NCBI GenBank assembly: GCA_945863205.1 | Contig: CAMAZK010000004.1 | Location: 1 to 50,506, forward strand | Reading direction: 5' to 3' | DNA: 50,506 bases | DNA from: Akkermansia muciniphila | GTDB taxonomy: Bacteria > Verrucomicrobiota > Verrucomicrobiia > Verrucomicrobiales > Verrucomicrobiaceae | In this document: positions 1 to 7,346 of the stretch, in pieces | Layout: each line of letters begins with the position of its first letter | How positions within the stretch are numbered: the first letter of the stretch is position 1 | Notes under the pieces: generated by a model | What the model saw: only the letters and a program-made list of their open reading frames with translations | Databases searched by the model: none | Told to the model about the DNA's origin: nothing | Translations under genes and position numbers: made by a program

Positions 1-2
1 CT

Positions 3-620
3 GCTCAGCAGCAGGCAAGCCAGCAGCAGGAGATGGCCCAGCGCCAGGCCGCGGAAGAAGCCCGGCAGCGCGCAGCAGCGGAAGCGGCGCAGGCCCAGGA
101 AATGCAGCAACGTCAGGTAGAAGCATTGGCGGCCCAACAACGCGCTCAAGAGGAGGCCGCGCGTGCTGAGGCCATGCTACAACAAAGCCAAACCGAGGAA
201 CGAGCACGCCGAGAACAAGAAATGGCGGCCCAGCGCCAAGCCGAAGAGCAGGCACGCCAGGCACAGGAAATGGCTCAACGTCAGGCTCAGGAGGAGGCAC
301 GTCGTCAGGCCGAAGCAGAGATGCGCCGCGCCCAGGAGGCCGCCCAGCGCCAGGCCGAAGAGCAGGCACGTCAGGCACAAGAAATGGCTCAACGTCAGGC
401 TCAGGACGAGGCACGTCGTCAGGCCGAAGCAGAGATGCGCCGCGCCCAGGAAGCCGCCCAGCGCCAGGCCGAAGAGCAGGCACGCCAAGCGCAGGAAATG
501 GCTCAACGTCAAGCCGAGGAACAAGCGCGGCGGGCCGCCGAAGAACAGGCCAGGCGTGCCCAGGAGGAAGCCGTGCGGGCCGCCCAAGAGGCGGCCCGGA
601 ACCAGCCTTCAGGTTCTTGA
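3..620 (+). CDS. Ala/Gln/Glu/Arg-rich coiled-coil protein, C-terminal part
   Basis: The reading frame is open to the left edge, so the start lies outside the window; the ATG at 33 is only the first ATG inside it. About 205 residues are visible, almost entirely A, Q, E, R and M, in the pattern of a long uninterrupted alpha-helical coiled coil. A 114-nt unit (38 residues, AEEQARQAQEMAQRQAQ-type) recurs in register at 241, 355 and 469, so the gene grew by tandem duplication. The end is a short NQPSGS tail with no catalytic or anchoring motif. A structural, filament-like or TolA-like linker role is possible, but the composition alone cannot assign function and database hits would be dominated by low complexity. 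Confidence 0.75.
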   Translation, partial: AQQQASQQQEMAQRQAAEEARQRAAAEAAQAQEMQQRQVEALAAQQRAQEEAARAEAMLQQSQTEERARREQEMAAQRQAEEQARQAQEMAQRQAQEEARRQAEAEMRRAQEAAQRQAEEQARQAQEMAQRQAQDEARRQAEAEMRRAQEAAQRQAEEQARQAQEMAQRQAEEQARRAAEEQARRAQEEAVRAAQEAARNQPSGS

Positions 621-651
621 GAGGCGCCGGTGACGCCCCTCACTCCTGACG

Positions 652-1221
652 TTAAACGAGATCGGCCCGGGTGAAGGCGGCGACGACGGGGTAACCGGCG
701 CTTTCGATAGCTTCGCGTCCGCCTTCAGAGCGATCGACGAGGATGAGCGCGAAGGCGACCTTGCCGCCCTCCTGCTCGATGGCCTCGATGGCTTTCAGGG
801 TGGAGCCGCCGGTGGTGATCACGTCATCGACGACGACGACAGGCTGTTCAGTGATGAAGTTGCCCTCGATGCGCTTGCCGCGGCCGTGGCCCTTCGGCTC
901 CTTGCGGACGACGAAGGCCTGCACCGGAGGATTGTCCCCGGCCATGCCGGAACTCATGGCGACGGCGAGCGTGATGGGATCCGCGCCCATGGTCAGGCCG
1001 CCGAGGGACCCGATCGCCAGCCCGCGTTTGGCCTCTTCCTGGCGCAGCAGGTCATGCAGCACGCGGCCGACGAGCACCGCGCCGCGGGAATCGAGCGTGG
1101 TCACGCGGCAATCGACGTAAAGATCGCTCTCCTTGCCGGAGGCGAGGGTGAATTTGCCGGTCTTGACGGACTTGGCCTTGAGGAGGGTGCGAAGTTCTTC
1201 GCGGTCTTGCTGGAGGGACAT
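652..1221 (-). CDS. pyrE: Orotate phosphoribosyltransferase
   Basis: Cytoplasmic enzyme of de novo pyrimidine synthesis that joins orotate and PRPP to give orotidine 5'-phosphate. The 189-residue protein has the type I phosphoribosyltransferase PRPP-binding motif VVVVDDVITTGGS near residues 129-141, and the flexible-loop sequence RKEPKGHGRGKRIEG ahead of it, which is typical of PyrE. Length is close to the usual 180-215. The start MSLQQDREEL lies only 5 nt after the stop of the upstream gene, so translation is probably coupled within the minus-strand run hpt-moaD-lptF/G-hypothetical-pyrE. The nucleotide salvage gene hpt heads the same run. Confidence 0.93.
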   Translation of the reverse strand: MSLQQDREELRTLLKAKSVKTGKFTLASGKESDLYVDCRVTTLDSRGAVLVGRVLHDLLRQEEAKRGLAIGSLGGLTMGADPITLAVAMSSGMAGDNPPVQAFVVRKEPKGHGRGKRIEGNFITEQPVVVVDDVITTGGSTLKAIEAIEQEGGKVAFALILVDRSEGGREAIESAGYPVVAAFTRADLV

Positions 1222-1226
1222 GGGGA

Positions 1227-1940
1227 CTAGTTGCTGGATTCTGGATTCGGGTTGGTTTCGGAAGTTTCTTCGTCGGCGGGCGCTTCGGTGTCTTCGGAGA
1301 CTGCTGGAGGTTCCTCCACGGCAGGTGGACCGGACGAGTCGGCACTGTCTGACGAATCAGCCGGCGCGTCCGCCGCAGGGACGACGCCGTCCACGGTCAG
1401 CGTCACGCCAACGGCTTTTGCAGCTTCGGCGGCGGGACCGCCGAAGGCGAGGATGGTGGCGACTTCCTCCTGAATCTGGACGACTTCGTCGAGCAGCAGT
1501 TCAGGATCGCGCACGATGAAGATTTCACCGGTCTTCTTATTCTCGTAAAAGAGCATCTTGGCACCTTCGACCTCCTTTTCGGCGGTCTGGACGATCTGGC
1601 GCTTCCGCTCCAGCATGAGGGCCAGGATGTAGCGGGCGTTCTCCGTTTTGGGATCGCCCTCCTCGATGAAGCGCTGCAGCAGCTCCATGGCGCTGGCCTT
1701 GGACGTGATCTCAGGCCGGGCTTCGGCGATGACCTTTTGATAGGGGCCCTTCCACGAGGCGATGGGCTTGCGGGCTTCGAGTTCACGCGGCCAGGCTTCC
1801 GTGCAGATGTCCCGACGTACGTAGCCGTTTTCCTCCGGATCGAAGTAAATGGCGGTGTGGAAAATCTCACCGTCCTCAAAGGGGCGGGCGGTGGCGGCAC
1901 ATTCATGCGCACGGCTGCGGATGGACCAGATTTGCTGCAT
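1227..1940 (-). CDS. Conserved hypothetical protein with acidic C-terminal tail
   Basis: I do not recognise a named family. The 237-residue protein has an ordered N-terminal part of about 165 residues rich in charged helices (for example ERKRQIVQTAEKEVEGAKML) and no signal peptide or membrane segment, so it is probably cytoplasmic. The last 70 residues are a disordered Ala/Pro/Glu/Ser tail (DAPADSSDSADSS). It lies between an LptF/G-family permease (31-nt gap) and pyrE (5-nt gap) on the same strand, consistent with one transcript. Codon use resembles its neighbours. The reading frame itself is well supported by position and composition; the function is unknown. Confidence 0.75.
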   Translation of the reverse strand: MQQIWSIRSRAHECAATARPFEDGEIFHTAIYFDPEENGYVRRDICTEAWPRELEARKPIASWKGPYQKVIAEARPEITSKASAMELLQRFIEEGDPKTENARYILALMLERKRQIVQTAEKEVEGAKMLFYENKKTGEIFIVRDPELLLDEVVQIQEEVATILAFGGPAAEAAKAVGVTLTVDGVVPAADAPADSSDSADSSGPPAVEEPPAVSEDTEAPADEETSETNPNPESSN

Positions 1941-1971
1941 CGACGACGGTTAGAGTTTCAGGTTGGAAGTT

Positions 1972-3690
1972 TCAAGTGGCGGAGGCGCCAGGCAGCGCCG
2001 CCCTGCGATTGCGCGGCCGGGCGATCTGCGCCTTCGCCTTGCGGAGGGAGAATTTGATCCGCGGCAGATCGCGATTCTCGGAGCGGTAGCAGAAGAGAAC
2101 GTAGCCGAGCGTGCCAAACAGCAGGTGCGGCACCCAGACAGTGAACCACGGCGGCAGGTGGCCGCCCTTCCCGAGGTTCAGGAACAGGTTGTTCACGAAC
2201 ATGAAGATGAAAAAGATGAAAACGCTGCCGGCGATGCCCCCGACCGATCCGCGCCGCGAGTAGGCCACGCCCAGCGGCGCGGCGACGAGAACGAGAGCGA
2301 AGGCCTGCAGCGGCATGGCGAAACGATGCCACAAGTGCGTGCGGAAGGGCGCCAGCTTGTCCGCGGCGGCCTTCGGGTGCGCCTGGAGGTAGGAGACGAT
2401 TTCCGGGACGCTCATGTAGTCCGCCTTCAAGGCATAGCTGACGATGCTCCACGGCGTCTCCTCGATGCCGGCGACGGACAGCACGCTCGTGCCGTCTTCC
2501 CGCCGGGGGAAGGGGCGGACTTCGGCGACGCTGCCTTTTTCATAGATCAGCTCCCTGCCGTTGAAGAAATGCCAGCCGCCACGAGATGACCAGGTGGCGC
2601 TGCCGGCCAGGATGGTTCGCGCCGGGGTGCCGTCCACATTTTCCTCCCGCAACTGCACGCCGTGCATGCGGCCGCGGTCGTTGCGCATGGAAAAGGGGAA
2701 GGTGGCGGCGAACCAGGTGCGGTGCGTCTGTTCGTTCCGGAACATGATGGAGGTGGCCATGATGGAATCGGCCTCTTTTTCCTCCAGAGCACGCACCACG
2801 GCCTTCCGGTTCCCCTCGGCACGCGGTGCCCAGTAATAGTTGGCAGCGATGCTGATCACGACGGCGTAGCCGGTGGTCAGGAAAATGGGGCGCAAGACCT
2901 GCGCCAGGCTGCGCCCCGCACCTAGCATGGAGATGAGCTCGTTCGCCCGCGACATCCGGGTCAGCGAGTAGAGCGTCGCCAGCAGCAGCGCCACCGGCAT
3001 GATGGTCACGTAAATGTAGGGCAGCAGCGCCAGATAAAAGCCCAGCACCACGCCGAAGCTGGAGTTCGCCGTCTGGAAGTCCTTCAGATTGTCCAGCAGA
3101 TCCATGATGATCCACAGGGAGCTGAAAGACACGAAACAGAACGCCAGCGGCTGGACGAAGGTGCGCAGCGTGTAGCGCTCAAGGATGAAGGTTTTGCGGT
3201 AGTATTGCAGCGCCAGGGGCAGCGATCCCACCGCCAGCCCGATGAAGACGAGCTTGAAGGTAAAGGCCTGGGGCACGGGCGGCTCGCCCATCTCCGTCAT
3301 GTGCGAGTGGGCGATGTAGTCCACCAACTCGCTGGCGATCGCCCACAGCGCCACGGAAACCGAGGCGATGGTGACCGGTGCCATCAGCCGGGTGAGATTC
3401 CCCCACCGCCGCCAGATCATGATCAGCAGCAGCGGCACGCCGATGGAAACCCACAGATTCAGATAGGGCAGGATGCGGGACAGCACCCGGACGCTCTCCG
3501 GCACGTCCACGTGCGCTTCCGTGGCCTGCAAGATGGCCTCACCGGCCACGTCGTCCGGGTGGGTGCGGTGCCAGTCAGAGATGACCGCCAGTGCCAGCAG
3601 ACTGAGCGCCACCACGAATAAAGAACGCCCCACGTAGGGGAGTTCGCGTGCCTTCTTCGAGGCCTGGATCAGTCGGTGCAGCCACTTCAT
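1972..3690 (-). CDS. LptF/LptG (YjgP/YjgQ) family permease with N-terminal membrane extension
   Basis: Member of the family whose LptF and LptG form the inner-membrane channel of the LptB2FG exporter that moves LPS to the outer membrane. The C-terminal 400 residues carry the family pattern: paired membrane helices, the segment SRANELISMLGAGRS (YjgP/Q cytoplasmic loop), a periplasmic beta-jellyroll stretch (about residues 270-420) and three closing helices. About 150 residues at the N-terminus add four extra membrane segments, making the protein about 572 residues against the usual 350-400. I prefer the ATG at 3690 (MKWLHRLIQ); the ORF also has an ATG at 3735. It is followed after 31 nt by a hypothetical gene and then pyrE. 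Confidence 0.85.
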   Translation of the reverse strand: MKWLHRLIQASKKARELPYVGRSLFVVALSLLALAVISDWHRTHPDDVAGEAILQATEAHVDVPESVRVLSRILPYLNLWVSIGVPLLLIMIWRRWGNLTRLMAPVTIASVSVALWAIASELVDYIAHSHMTEMGEPPVPQAFTFKLVFIGLAVGSLPLALQYYRKTFILERYTLRTFVQPLAFCFVSFSSLWIIMDLLDNLKDFQTANSSFGVVLGFYLALLPYIYVTIMPVALLLATLYSLTRMSRANELISMLGAGRSLAQVLRPIFLTTGYAVVISIAANYYWAPRAEGNRKAVVRALEEKEADSIMATSIMFRNEQTHRTWFAATFPFSMRNDRGRMHGVQLREENVDGTPARTILAGSATWSSRGGWHFFNGRELIYEKGSVAEVRPFPRREDGTSVLSVAGIEETPWSIVSYALKADYMSVPEIVSYLQAHPKAAADKLAPFRTHLWHRFAMPLQAFALVLVAAPLGVAYSRRGSVGGIAGSVFIFFIFMFVNNLFLNLGKGGHLPPWFTVWVPHLLFGTLGYVLFCYRSENRDLPRIKFSLRKAKAQIARPRNRRAALPGASAT

Positions 3691-3765
3691 GCCGGGAGGG
3701 AGGTCGAGAGTCGGCCAGAGCGCGGATGGCGTCAAGGCGGCACGGCCTTTGCGTCCATTTAGCCG

Positions 3766-4011
3766 CTAACCTCCCTGCACCGGGGGCATGATCGCCACCT
3801 CGCCGCCGTCGTGCAGCAGCGCGTCGCGTTTCACGTACGTCTGGTCGAGCGCAAGCAGCAGGCTGTTCTCCCAGCCGCGCAATTTCGGCCAGCGGGCTTC
3901 GATTTGAAGCAACAGATCGGCCATCGTGCTGCCAGCGGGCAGTTCGAGCGCGATTTCATCGGCTCCCGTGATGTCCCGCAGGACGGAGAAAAAGAGCACG
4001 CGCAGCTTCAT
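3766..4011 (-). CDS. moaD: MoaD/ThiS-family sulfur carrier (molybdopterin synthase small subunit)
   Basis: An 81-residue ubiquitin-fold protein ending in the Gly-Gly (PPVQGG) that is adenylated and thiocarboxylated in MoaD; in molybdopterin synthase it donates sulfur to precursor Z. The MKLRVLFFSVLRDITGADE start and the VAIMPPVQGG end are typical of MoaD rather than ThiS. Its ATG overlaps the hpt stop (ATGA), indicating translational coupling. No other molybdenum cofactor gene is nearby, so MoaE and MoeB would be elsewhere; a role as sulfur carrier for another pathway cannot be excluded. Confidence 0.85.
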   Translation of the reverse strand: MKLRVLFFSVLRDITGADEIALELPAGSTMADLLLQIEARWPKLRGWENSLLLALDQTYVKRDALLHDGGEVAIMPPVQGG

Positions 4012-4565
4012 GACGGCTGGCCGGGGTTCAAGATGCCGATGCAGGGCAGATTGCGGAAGCGCCCCTGGTAGTCCATGCCGTAGCCCACGACGAATTCGTC
4101 GTCGATTTCGAAGCCGGCGTCTTTGAGCGGCACCTCGCGGAGGCGCTCGCGCCGTTTGCTGAGCAGCACGCAGGTGCGCAGCGAGGCAGGCTGCTGGACG
4201 CGGATGCGCTCGCTGATCACGCTGAGCGTCAAGCCGGTGTCGAGGATGTCATCCAGCAAGAGGACGTCCTGATCACGCAGATCGACACCGGCGGGCCAGT
4301 TCACCTTCACCTCGCCCGTGGTGGCCGTGCCGCCCTGGTAGCTGCTCGCGCTCAGGGTGTGCATGCGCACGGGCATTTCGAGCTGGCGCAGCAGATCGGC
4401 CACAAAAAACAGCGCCCCGTCCATCAGCGCCACGACGGTCACGACTTTGCCCGCGAGTTCCGCGTTCAATCGCGCCGCCATCTCCGAAATGCGCACACTG
4501 ATCTGCGCCGGCGTGAGCAGGACGCGTTCGAGATCTTGGATGACGCCGGTGACGGGGGGTGACAT
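4008..4565 (-). CDS. hpt: Hypoxanthine phosphoribosyltransferase
   Basis: Purine salvage enzyme converting hypoxanthine or guanine plus PRPP to IMP or GMP in the cytoplasm. The 185-residue protein shows the PRPP motif VLLLDDILDTGLTL at about residues 101-114, the N-terminal VVALMDGALFFVADLLRQL segment and the late DEFVVGYGMDYQGRFRNLP signature of the Hpt family. The track ORF starts at 4655, but those first 30 residues would read through the divergent pdxH start and are not family-like, so I chose the ATG at 4565 (MSPPVTG). It heads a minus-strand run and overlaps moaD by 4 nt. Confidence 0.92.
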   Translation of the reverse strand: MSPPVTGVIQDLERVLLTPAQISVRISEMAARLNAELAGKVVTVVALMDGALFFVADLLRQLEMPVRMHTLSASSYQGGTATTGEVKVNWPAGVDLRDQDVLLLDDILDTGLTLSVISERIRVQQPASLRTCVLLSKRRERLREVPLKDAGFEIDDEFVVGYGMDYQGRFRNLPCIGILNPGQPS

Positions 4566-4638
4566 GGGACAAAAGAGTGCGCAAAAGGCCAAAGCTGACG
4601 TAGCAAAGACCACAGCGCAGGCGTTTCTTCTAACTCGC

Positions 4639-5292
4639 ATGAATCCAACTGACAAACCGAACCTGCCTGACCTGCGCGTAAGCTACGACCAGGGCGAACT
4701 CGACGAGCACAGCGCCCCCGCCGATCCCGTGGAGCTCTTTACCCATTGGATCAACGACGCCCTCGCCCACCGGCTGCCGGAGCCGAACGCCTTCAGCCTG
4801 GCCACGAGCGGCCTCGACGGCACGCCGACGGTGCGCACGGTTCTTTTGAAGGGCATCGACGAGCGTGGCTTTCATTTCTACACGAACTACGAGAGCCGGA
4901 AGGGCCGGGAGATCGCCGCTGATGCACGGGTCGCCGCCTGCTTCCTGTGGACGGATCGTCATCACCAAGTCTGCCTCAAGGGAACCATGTCGAAGCTGGA
5001 GCGTGCAGATGCCGAGGCCTATTTCGCCAGCCGGCCCTACGGTCATCAAATCGGCGCCTGGGTGTCCGAACAAAGTGCCGAGATCCCCGGCCGCGAATGG
5101 CTGGAGCAGCGGGATGCCGAGATGAAGGCGAAGTATCCCGAAGGCCAAGTGCCCTGCCCGCCTTTCTGGGGCGGCTACACGCTGCTGCCGGATGAAATGG
5201 AGTTCTGGCAGGGCCGCGTGAGCCGCCTGCACGACCGCATCCGCTACCGCAAAGAAGGCGACGTGTGGGTGAGGGTGCGTTTGAGCCCGTAG
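4639..5292 (+). CDS. pdxH: Pyridoxamine/pyridoxine 5'-phosphate oxidase
   Basis: FMN enzyme that oxidises pyridoxine or pyridoxamine 5'-phosphate to pyridoxal 5'-phosphate. The 217-residue length matches the family. Visible motifs are the FMN-binding segments (TVRTVLLKGIDERGFHFYTN; SRKGREIAADARVAACF), the SRPYGHQIGAWVSEQS signature in the middle, and the C-terminal FWQGRVSRLHDRIRYR plus the terminal RLSP. The track ORF begins at 4357 but its first 94 residues are the antisense of hpt, so the ATG at 4639 (MNPTDKPNLPDLR) is the start. It is divergent from hpt across 73 nt that must carry both promoters. A twin-hairpin repeat follows the stop. Confidence 0.95.
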   Translation: MNPTDKPNLPDLRVSYDQGELDEHSAPADPVELFTHWINDALAHRLPEPNAFSLATSGLDGTPTVRTVLLKGIDERGFHFYTNYESRKGREIAADARVAACFLWTDRHHQVCLKGTMSKLERADAEAYFASRPYGHQIGAWVSEQSAEIPGREWLEQRDAEMKAKYPEGQVPCPPFWGGYTLLPDEMEFWQGRVSRLHDRIRYRKEGDVWVRVRLSP

Positions 5293-5303
5293 CTGTGAAA
5301 AGT

Positions 5304-5353
5304 TGCCCTGCTCCTGTGGAACAGGGGGGCCTTGTTGCACAGAAACAAGGCTA
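5304..5353. repeat. Twin-hairpin repeat, copy 1
   Basis: Two adjacent small stems: CCCTGCTCC/GGAACAGGG (5306-5326, one mismatch) and CCTTGTT/AACAAGG (5330-5350). The same two stem sequences, in reversed order, make up the element at 10935-10978. The pair sits after pdxH, where it could also act as a transcript 3' hairpin. It has no T-tract, so REP-like repeat is the better description. Confidence 0.65.
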
Positions 5354-5392
5354 CATTCATGGGCTCAGAAAAAGCCCAACTCGCCGCTTGCC

Positions 5393-5419
5393 TTTCGGTA
5401 TTTTCAGTTTCTAATGAAA
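5393..5419. promoter_or_regulatory. Possible autoregulatory operator of the GbsR/MarR-type gene
   Basis: Just before the ATG at 5422 lie TTTCGGTATTTTCAGTTT, which matches the palindrome at 5962-5979 at about two thirds of positions, and the small inverted repeat TTTCTAATGAAA. MarR-type regulators usually bind such AT-rich inverted repeats and repress their own gene. The match is partial, so this is a suggestion. Confidence 0.35.
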
Positions 5420-5421
5420 AC

Positions 5422-5943
5422 ATGAGCGACGAGCTACCACCCTGGGAAAAGGCACGCGAGGAATTCGTGGCCCAGTGGGGCTCGCTCGGCACCCAGTGGG
5501 GCATCAACCGCACGATGGCCATGATTCACGCCCTGCTCATGACCGCCCCGCAGCCCATGTGCACGGACGAGGTCATGGAAAAGCTGGAAATCAGCCGGGG
5601 CAACGCCCACACGAACCTCAAGGACCTCGTCGGCTGGAACCTCGTGCGCATCATCACCAAGAAAGGCGACCGCAAGGAGTACTTCGAGGCCGAAAAGGAT
5701 GTCTGGAAGATTTTCATCACCATTTCGAAAGAGCGCAAACGCCGGGAGATCGAGCCCGCCATCCGCCTGCTGCGAGATTGTGCAGCTCAGACGAAGGACG
5801 AAGCCGCCGGTCCCGGTCGCGATTTCCACCAGCAGATGAAGGACCTCGACGAGTTCCTCAGCTTCGGGGTCAAGGTCGGGGACACCGTCATCTCCATGAA
5901 GCACGCCTCCGCCCTCCAGTGGGCCATGCGCCTCCTTGGTTGA
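5422..5943 (+). CDS. GbsR/MarR-family transcriptional regulator
   Basis: A 173-residue DNA-binding protein with a winged helix-turn-helix of the GbsR/MarR type at about residues 35-95 (PMCTDEVMEKLEISRGNAHTN then LVGWNLVRIITKKGDRKEYF, the recognition helix and wing). A helical C-terminal part (ERKRREIEPAIRLLRDCA) would dimerise. The track start at 5332 lies in repeat DNA; the ATG at 5422 (MSDELPPWEKAREEF) matches the way family members begin. AT-rich inverted repeats occur both before this gene and before the downstream operon, so self-regulation and control of the two membrane genes and the DCC protein is the likely arrangement. The ligand is unknown. Confidence 0.85.
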   Translation: MSDELPPWEKAREEFVAQWGSLGTQWGINRTMAMIHALLMTAPQPMCTDEVMEKLEISRGNAHTNLKDLVGWNLVRIITKKGDRKEYFEAEKDVWKIFITISKERKRREIEPAIRLLRDCAAQTKDEAAGPGRDFHQQMKDLDEFLSFGVKVGDTVISMKHASALQWAMRLLG

Positions 5944-5961
5944 TGTTTTCATGCCTACATG

Positions 5962-5979
5962 TTTCAGTAAATACTGAAA
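5962..5979. promoter_or_regulatory. Palindromic operator candidate before the membrane/DCC operon
   Basis: TTTCAGTAAATACTGAAA has perfect 8-bp arms around a 2-nt centre. It is followed at once by a second small palindrome (CTGAA-AG-TTCAG). It lies 30 nt before the ATG of the next gene and directly after the regulator gene, the position expected for a dimeric MarR-type repressor site. Confidence 0.55.
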
Positions 5980-6009
5980 GTTCAGAACTAATCTAAACCA
6001 CACACCACC

Positions 6010-6426
6010 ATGAACGAAACCGTCATCAGCTACACCCTCTACCTCATCCTCGCCGTCAGCATGACGGTCTGGGTGGCGCGCACCCTGCACAAAAGCGGCC
6101 GCATCTTCCTCGTCGATTGCTTCCACGGGAACACGGAACTCGCCGACAGCGTCAATCACCTGCTGCTCGTCGGCTTCTACCTCATGAACATCGGCTTTGT
6201 GTCGCTGTATCTCAAAACCGCCGATGAAATCACCGGCGCACGCGGCGTCTTCGAGGCGCTCAGCGGGAAGATGGGCGTCGTGCTGCTGGTGCTCGGCGGC
6301 ATGCACTTCTTCAACCTCTACGTCTTCACCAAAATGCGCCGCCGCGCCACGCTCGCGAACCTGCCACCGCCTGTTCCGCCGATGCATCGAGTCAGCAAAG
6401 CGCACGACATTCTCGACACGCTGTGA
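6010..6426 (+). CDS. Small integral membrane protein, unknown family
   Basis: A 138-residue protein with about three hydrophobic helices (residues 6-24, 52-70 and 88-106), a conserved-looking loop DCFHGNTELADSVNHLLL between the first two, and a short polar tail. I do not recognise the family. Its TGA overlaps the GTG start of the following gene (GTGA), so the two are translationally coupled. It is the first gene after the regulator's palindrome. The context (regulator, two membrane proteins, DCC redox protein) suggests a small membrane-associated system, but no function can be read from the sequence. Confidence 0.8.
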   Translation: MNETVISYTLYLILAVSMTVWVARTLHKSGRIFLVDCFHGNTELADSVNHLLLVGFYLMNIGFVSLYLKTADEITGARGVFEALSGKMGVVLLVLGGMHFFNLYVFTKMRRRATLANLPPPVPPMHRVSKAHDILDTL

Positions 6427-6896
6427 ATACCTTCGGTAATAAAGTGAAGCTCTCGTTTCTCGCGATGTTGTGCGGCTGGATCGCCTGCAACATCGCGCTG
6501 TGGCTGGCCTACGGCGTGGTGGTGCTTGTTCAAGGGGAAGCTCTTTTTGAAGCTTACAGGCTCGACGTGACCTTGATCTTCCTCGTGCTCACAGGGCTGA
6601 GTATCATGTGGGCATGGCTGATCATATTTTTGCCAGTGGATTTGATCATTCGGGACACATCTAAACTAAGGCACCCAAAGACAGCAGCACTGGCAGGGCT
6701 GGTATCAGCTTTAATCTATGTGGGTTGCTTGATGCTGATACCATACTCACAGGCTCTTTTGGATGAGGGGGTTTGGCCAGTTTTTGCATGCTTGCGTTCG
6801 GAGCAGCCATTACAGGCGCTGTCGCGGCTTATGTCCGTGTCCGAACGGATCAACCCAAACGCCACACATGATGAACACGCTCACCATCTTCTATGA
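6423..6896 (+). CDS. Membrane protein with a probable frameshift near its C-terminus
   Basis: GTG start overlapping the upstream TGA. The first 115 residues hold about four membrane helices (LSFLAMLCGWIACNIALWLA; LIFLVLTGLSIMWAWLIIFL; then ALAGLVSALIYVGCLMLI). After DEGVWPVF the given frame turns polar and runs 26 nt into the next gene. Moving back one nucleotide in the T5 run at 6781-6785 instead gives a fresh hydrophobic helix, MLAFGAAITGAVAAYV, a basic end and a TGA at 6869-6871 that overlaps the next ATG. The intact ancestor therefore probably ended at 6871. The cause may be a one-base loss, a sequencing error or slippage on the U-run. The family is not recognised. Confidence 0.7.
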   Translation: MNTFGNKVKLSFLAMLCGWIACNIALWLAYGVVVLVQGEALFEAYRLDVTLIFLVLTGLSIMWAWLIIFLPVDLIIRDTSKLRHPKTAALAGLVSALIYVGCLMLIPYSQALLDEGVWPVFACLRSEQPLQALSRLMSVSERINPNATHDEHAHHLL

Positions 6897-7314
6897 TGCC
6901 CGCTGCGGTCTCTGCTCGCGCTTCCGACGCTGGATGCTCGAACAGCCCGCTTATGTGAGCCTCGATTTCATGCCCTACGACTCCGATCAGGCACGCAAAC
7001 GCTGCCCCGATCTCCCCAACCTCCGCGCCGATCAGGAAATCGTCGTCATGGGTGATGGCGGCTCGCTCTGGCAGGGCGCGGGAGCTTGGGTGACGTGCTT
7101 GTGGGCCTTGCGTGAGTATCGCGAGTGGTCCCTGCGGCTTGCCAACCCCGGCATGCAGCAGATCGCCCGCCGCGTGGTGCATTGGATCTCCAGCAACCGC
7201 ATCGGCCTCTCGCATTTGCTGCGTTTGCGCAGCGACGATGCTCTGAGGGCACAGATCGCCCAGGTGACCTGCGATGATGGAACGTGTGCGCTGCCAGCTC
7301 GAAACGCGGCTTGA
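6868..7314 (+). CDS. DCC-family (DUF393) thiol-disulfide oxidoreductase-like protein
   Basis: A 148-residue protein beginning TIFYDARCGLCSRF. The Y-D-x-x-C-x-x-C motif (Cys13, Cys16) is the DUF393/DCC signature, a thioredoxin-like redox centre. Two ATGs (6868 and 6871) are in frame; the first overlaps the reconstructed stop of the upstream membrane protein. A later hydrophobic amphipathic stretch (WVTCLWALREY) and a Cys pair near the C-terminus (VTCDDGTCALP) are visible. The 105 nt before 6868 in the track ORF are the upstream gene read in another frame. The substrate is unknown; coupling to two membrane proteins suggests thiol chemistry near the inner membrane. Confidence 0.85.
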   Translation: MMNTLTIFYDARCGLCSRFRRWMLEQPAYVSLDFMPYDSDQARKRCPDLPNLRADQEIVVMGDGGSLWQGAGAWVTCLWALREYREWSLRLANPGMQQIARRVVHWISSNRIGLSHLLRLRSDDALRAQIAQVTCDDGTCALPARNAA

Positions 7315-7346
7315 TCAAAGTCGCTGGTCTGCGCTGTAATCGTCGC

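Noticed and set aside
163-633. Overlapping ORFs (156 aa plus, 136 aa minus) over the first gene
   Set aside because: They are frame shadows of the repetitive Ala/Gln/Arg coding sequence and show the same 114-nt periodicity; no independent start or motif.
4357-4638. 94-residue N-terminal extension of pdxH
   Set aside because: It is the antisense of hpt; the PdxH family opening matches the ATG at 4639.
5434-6405. 323-aa minus-strand ORF
   Set aside because: Antisense to the GbsR-type regulator and first membrane gene; long only because of GC-rich third positions.
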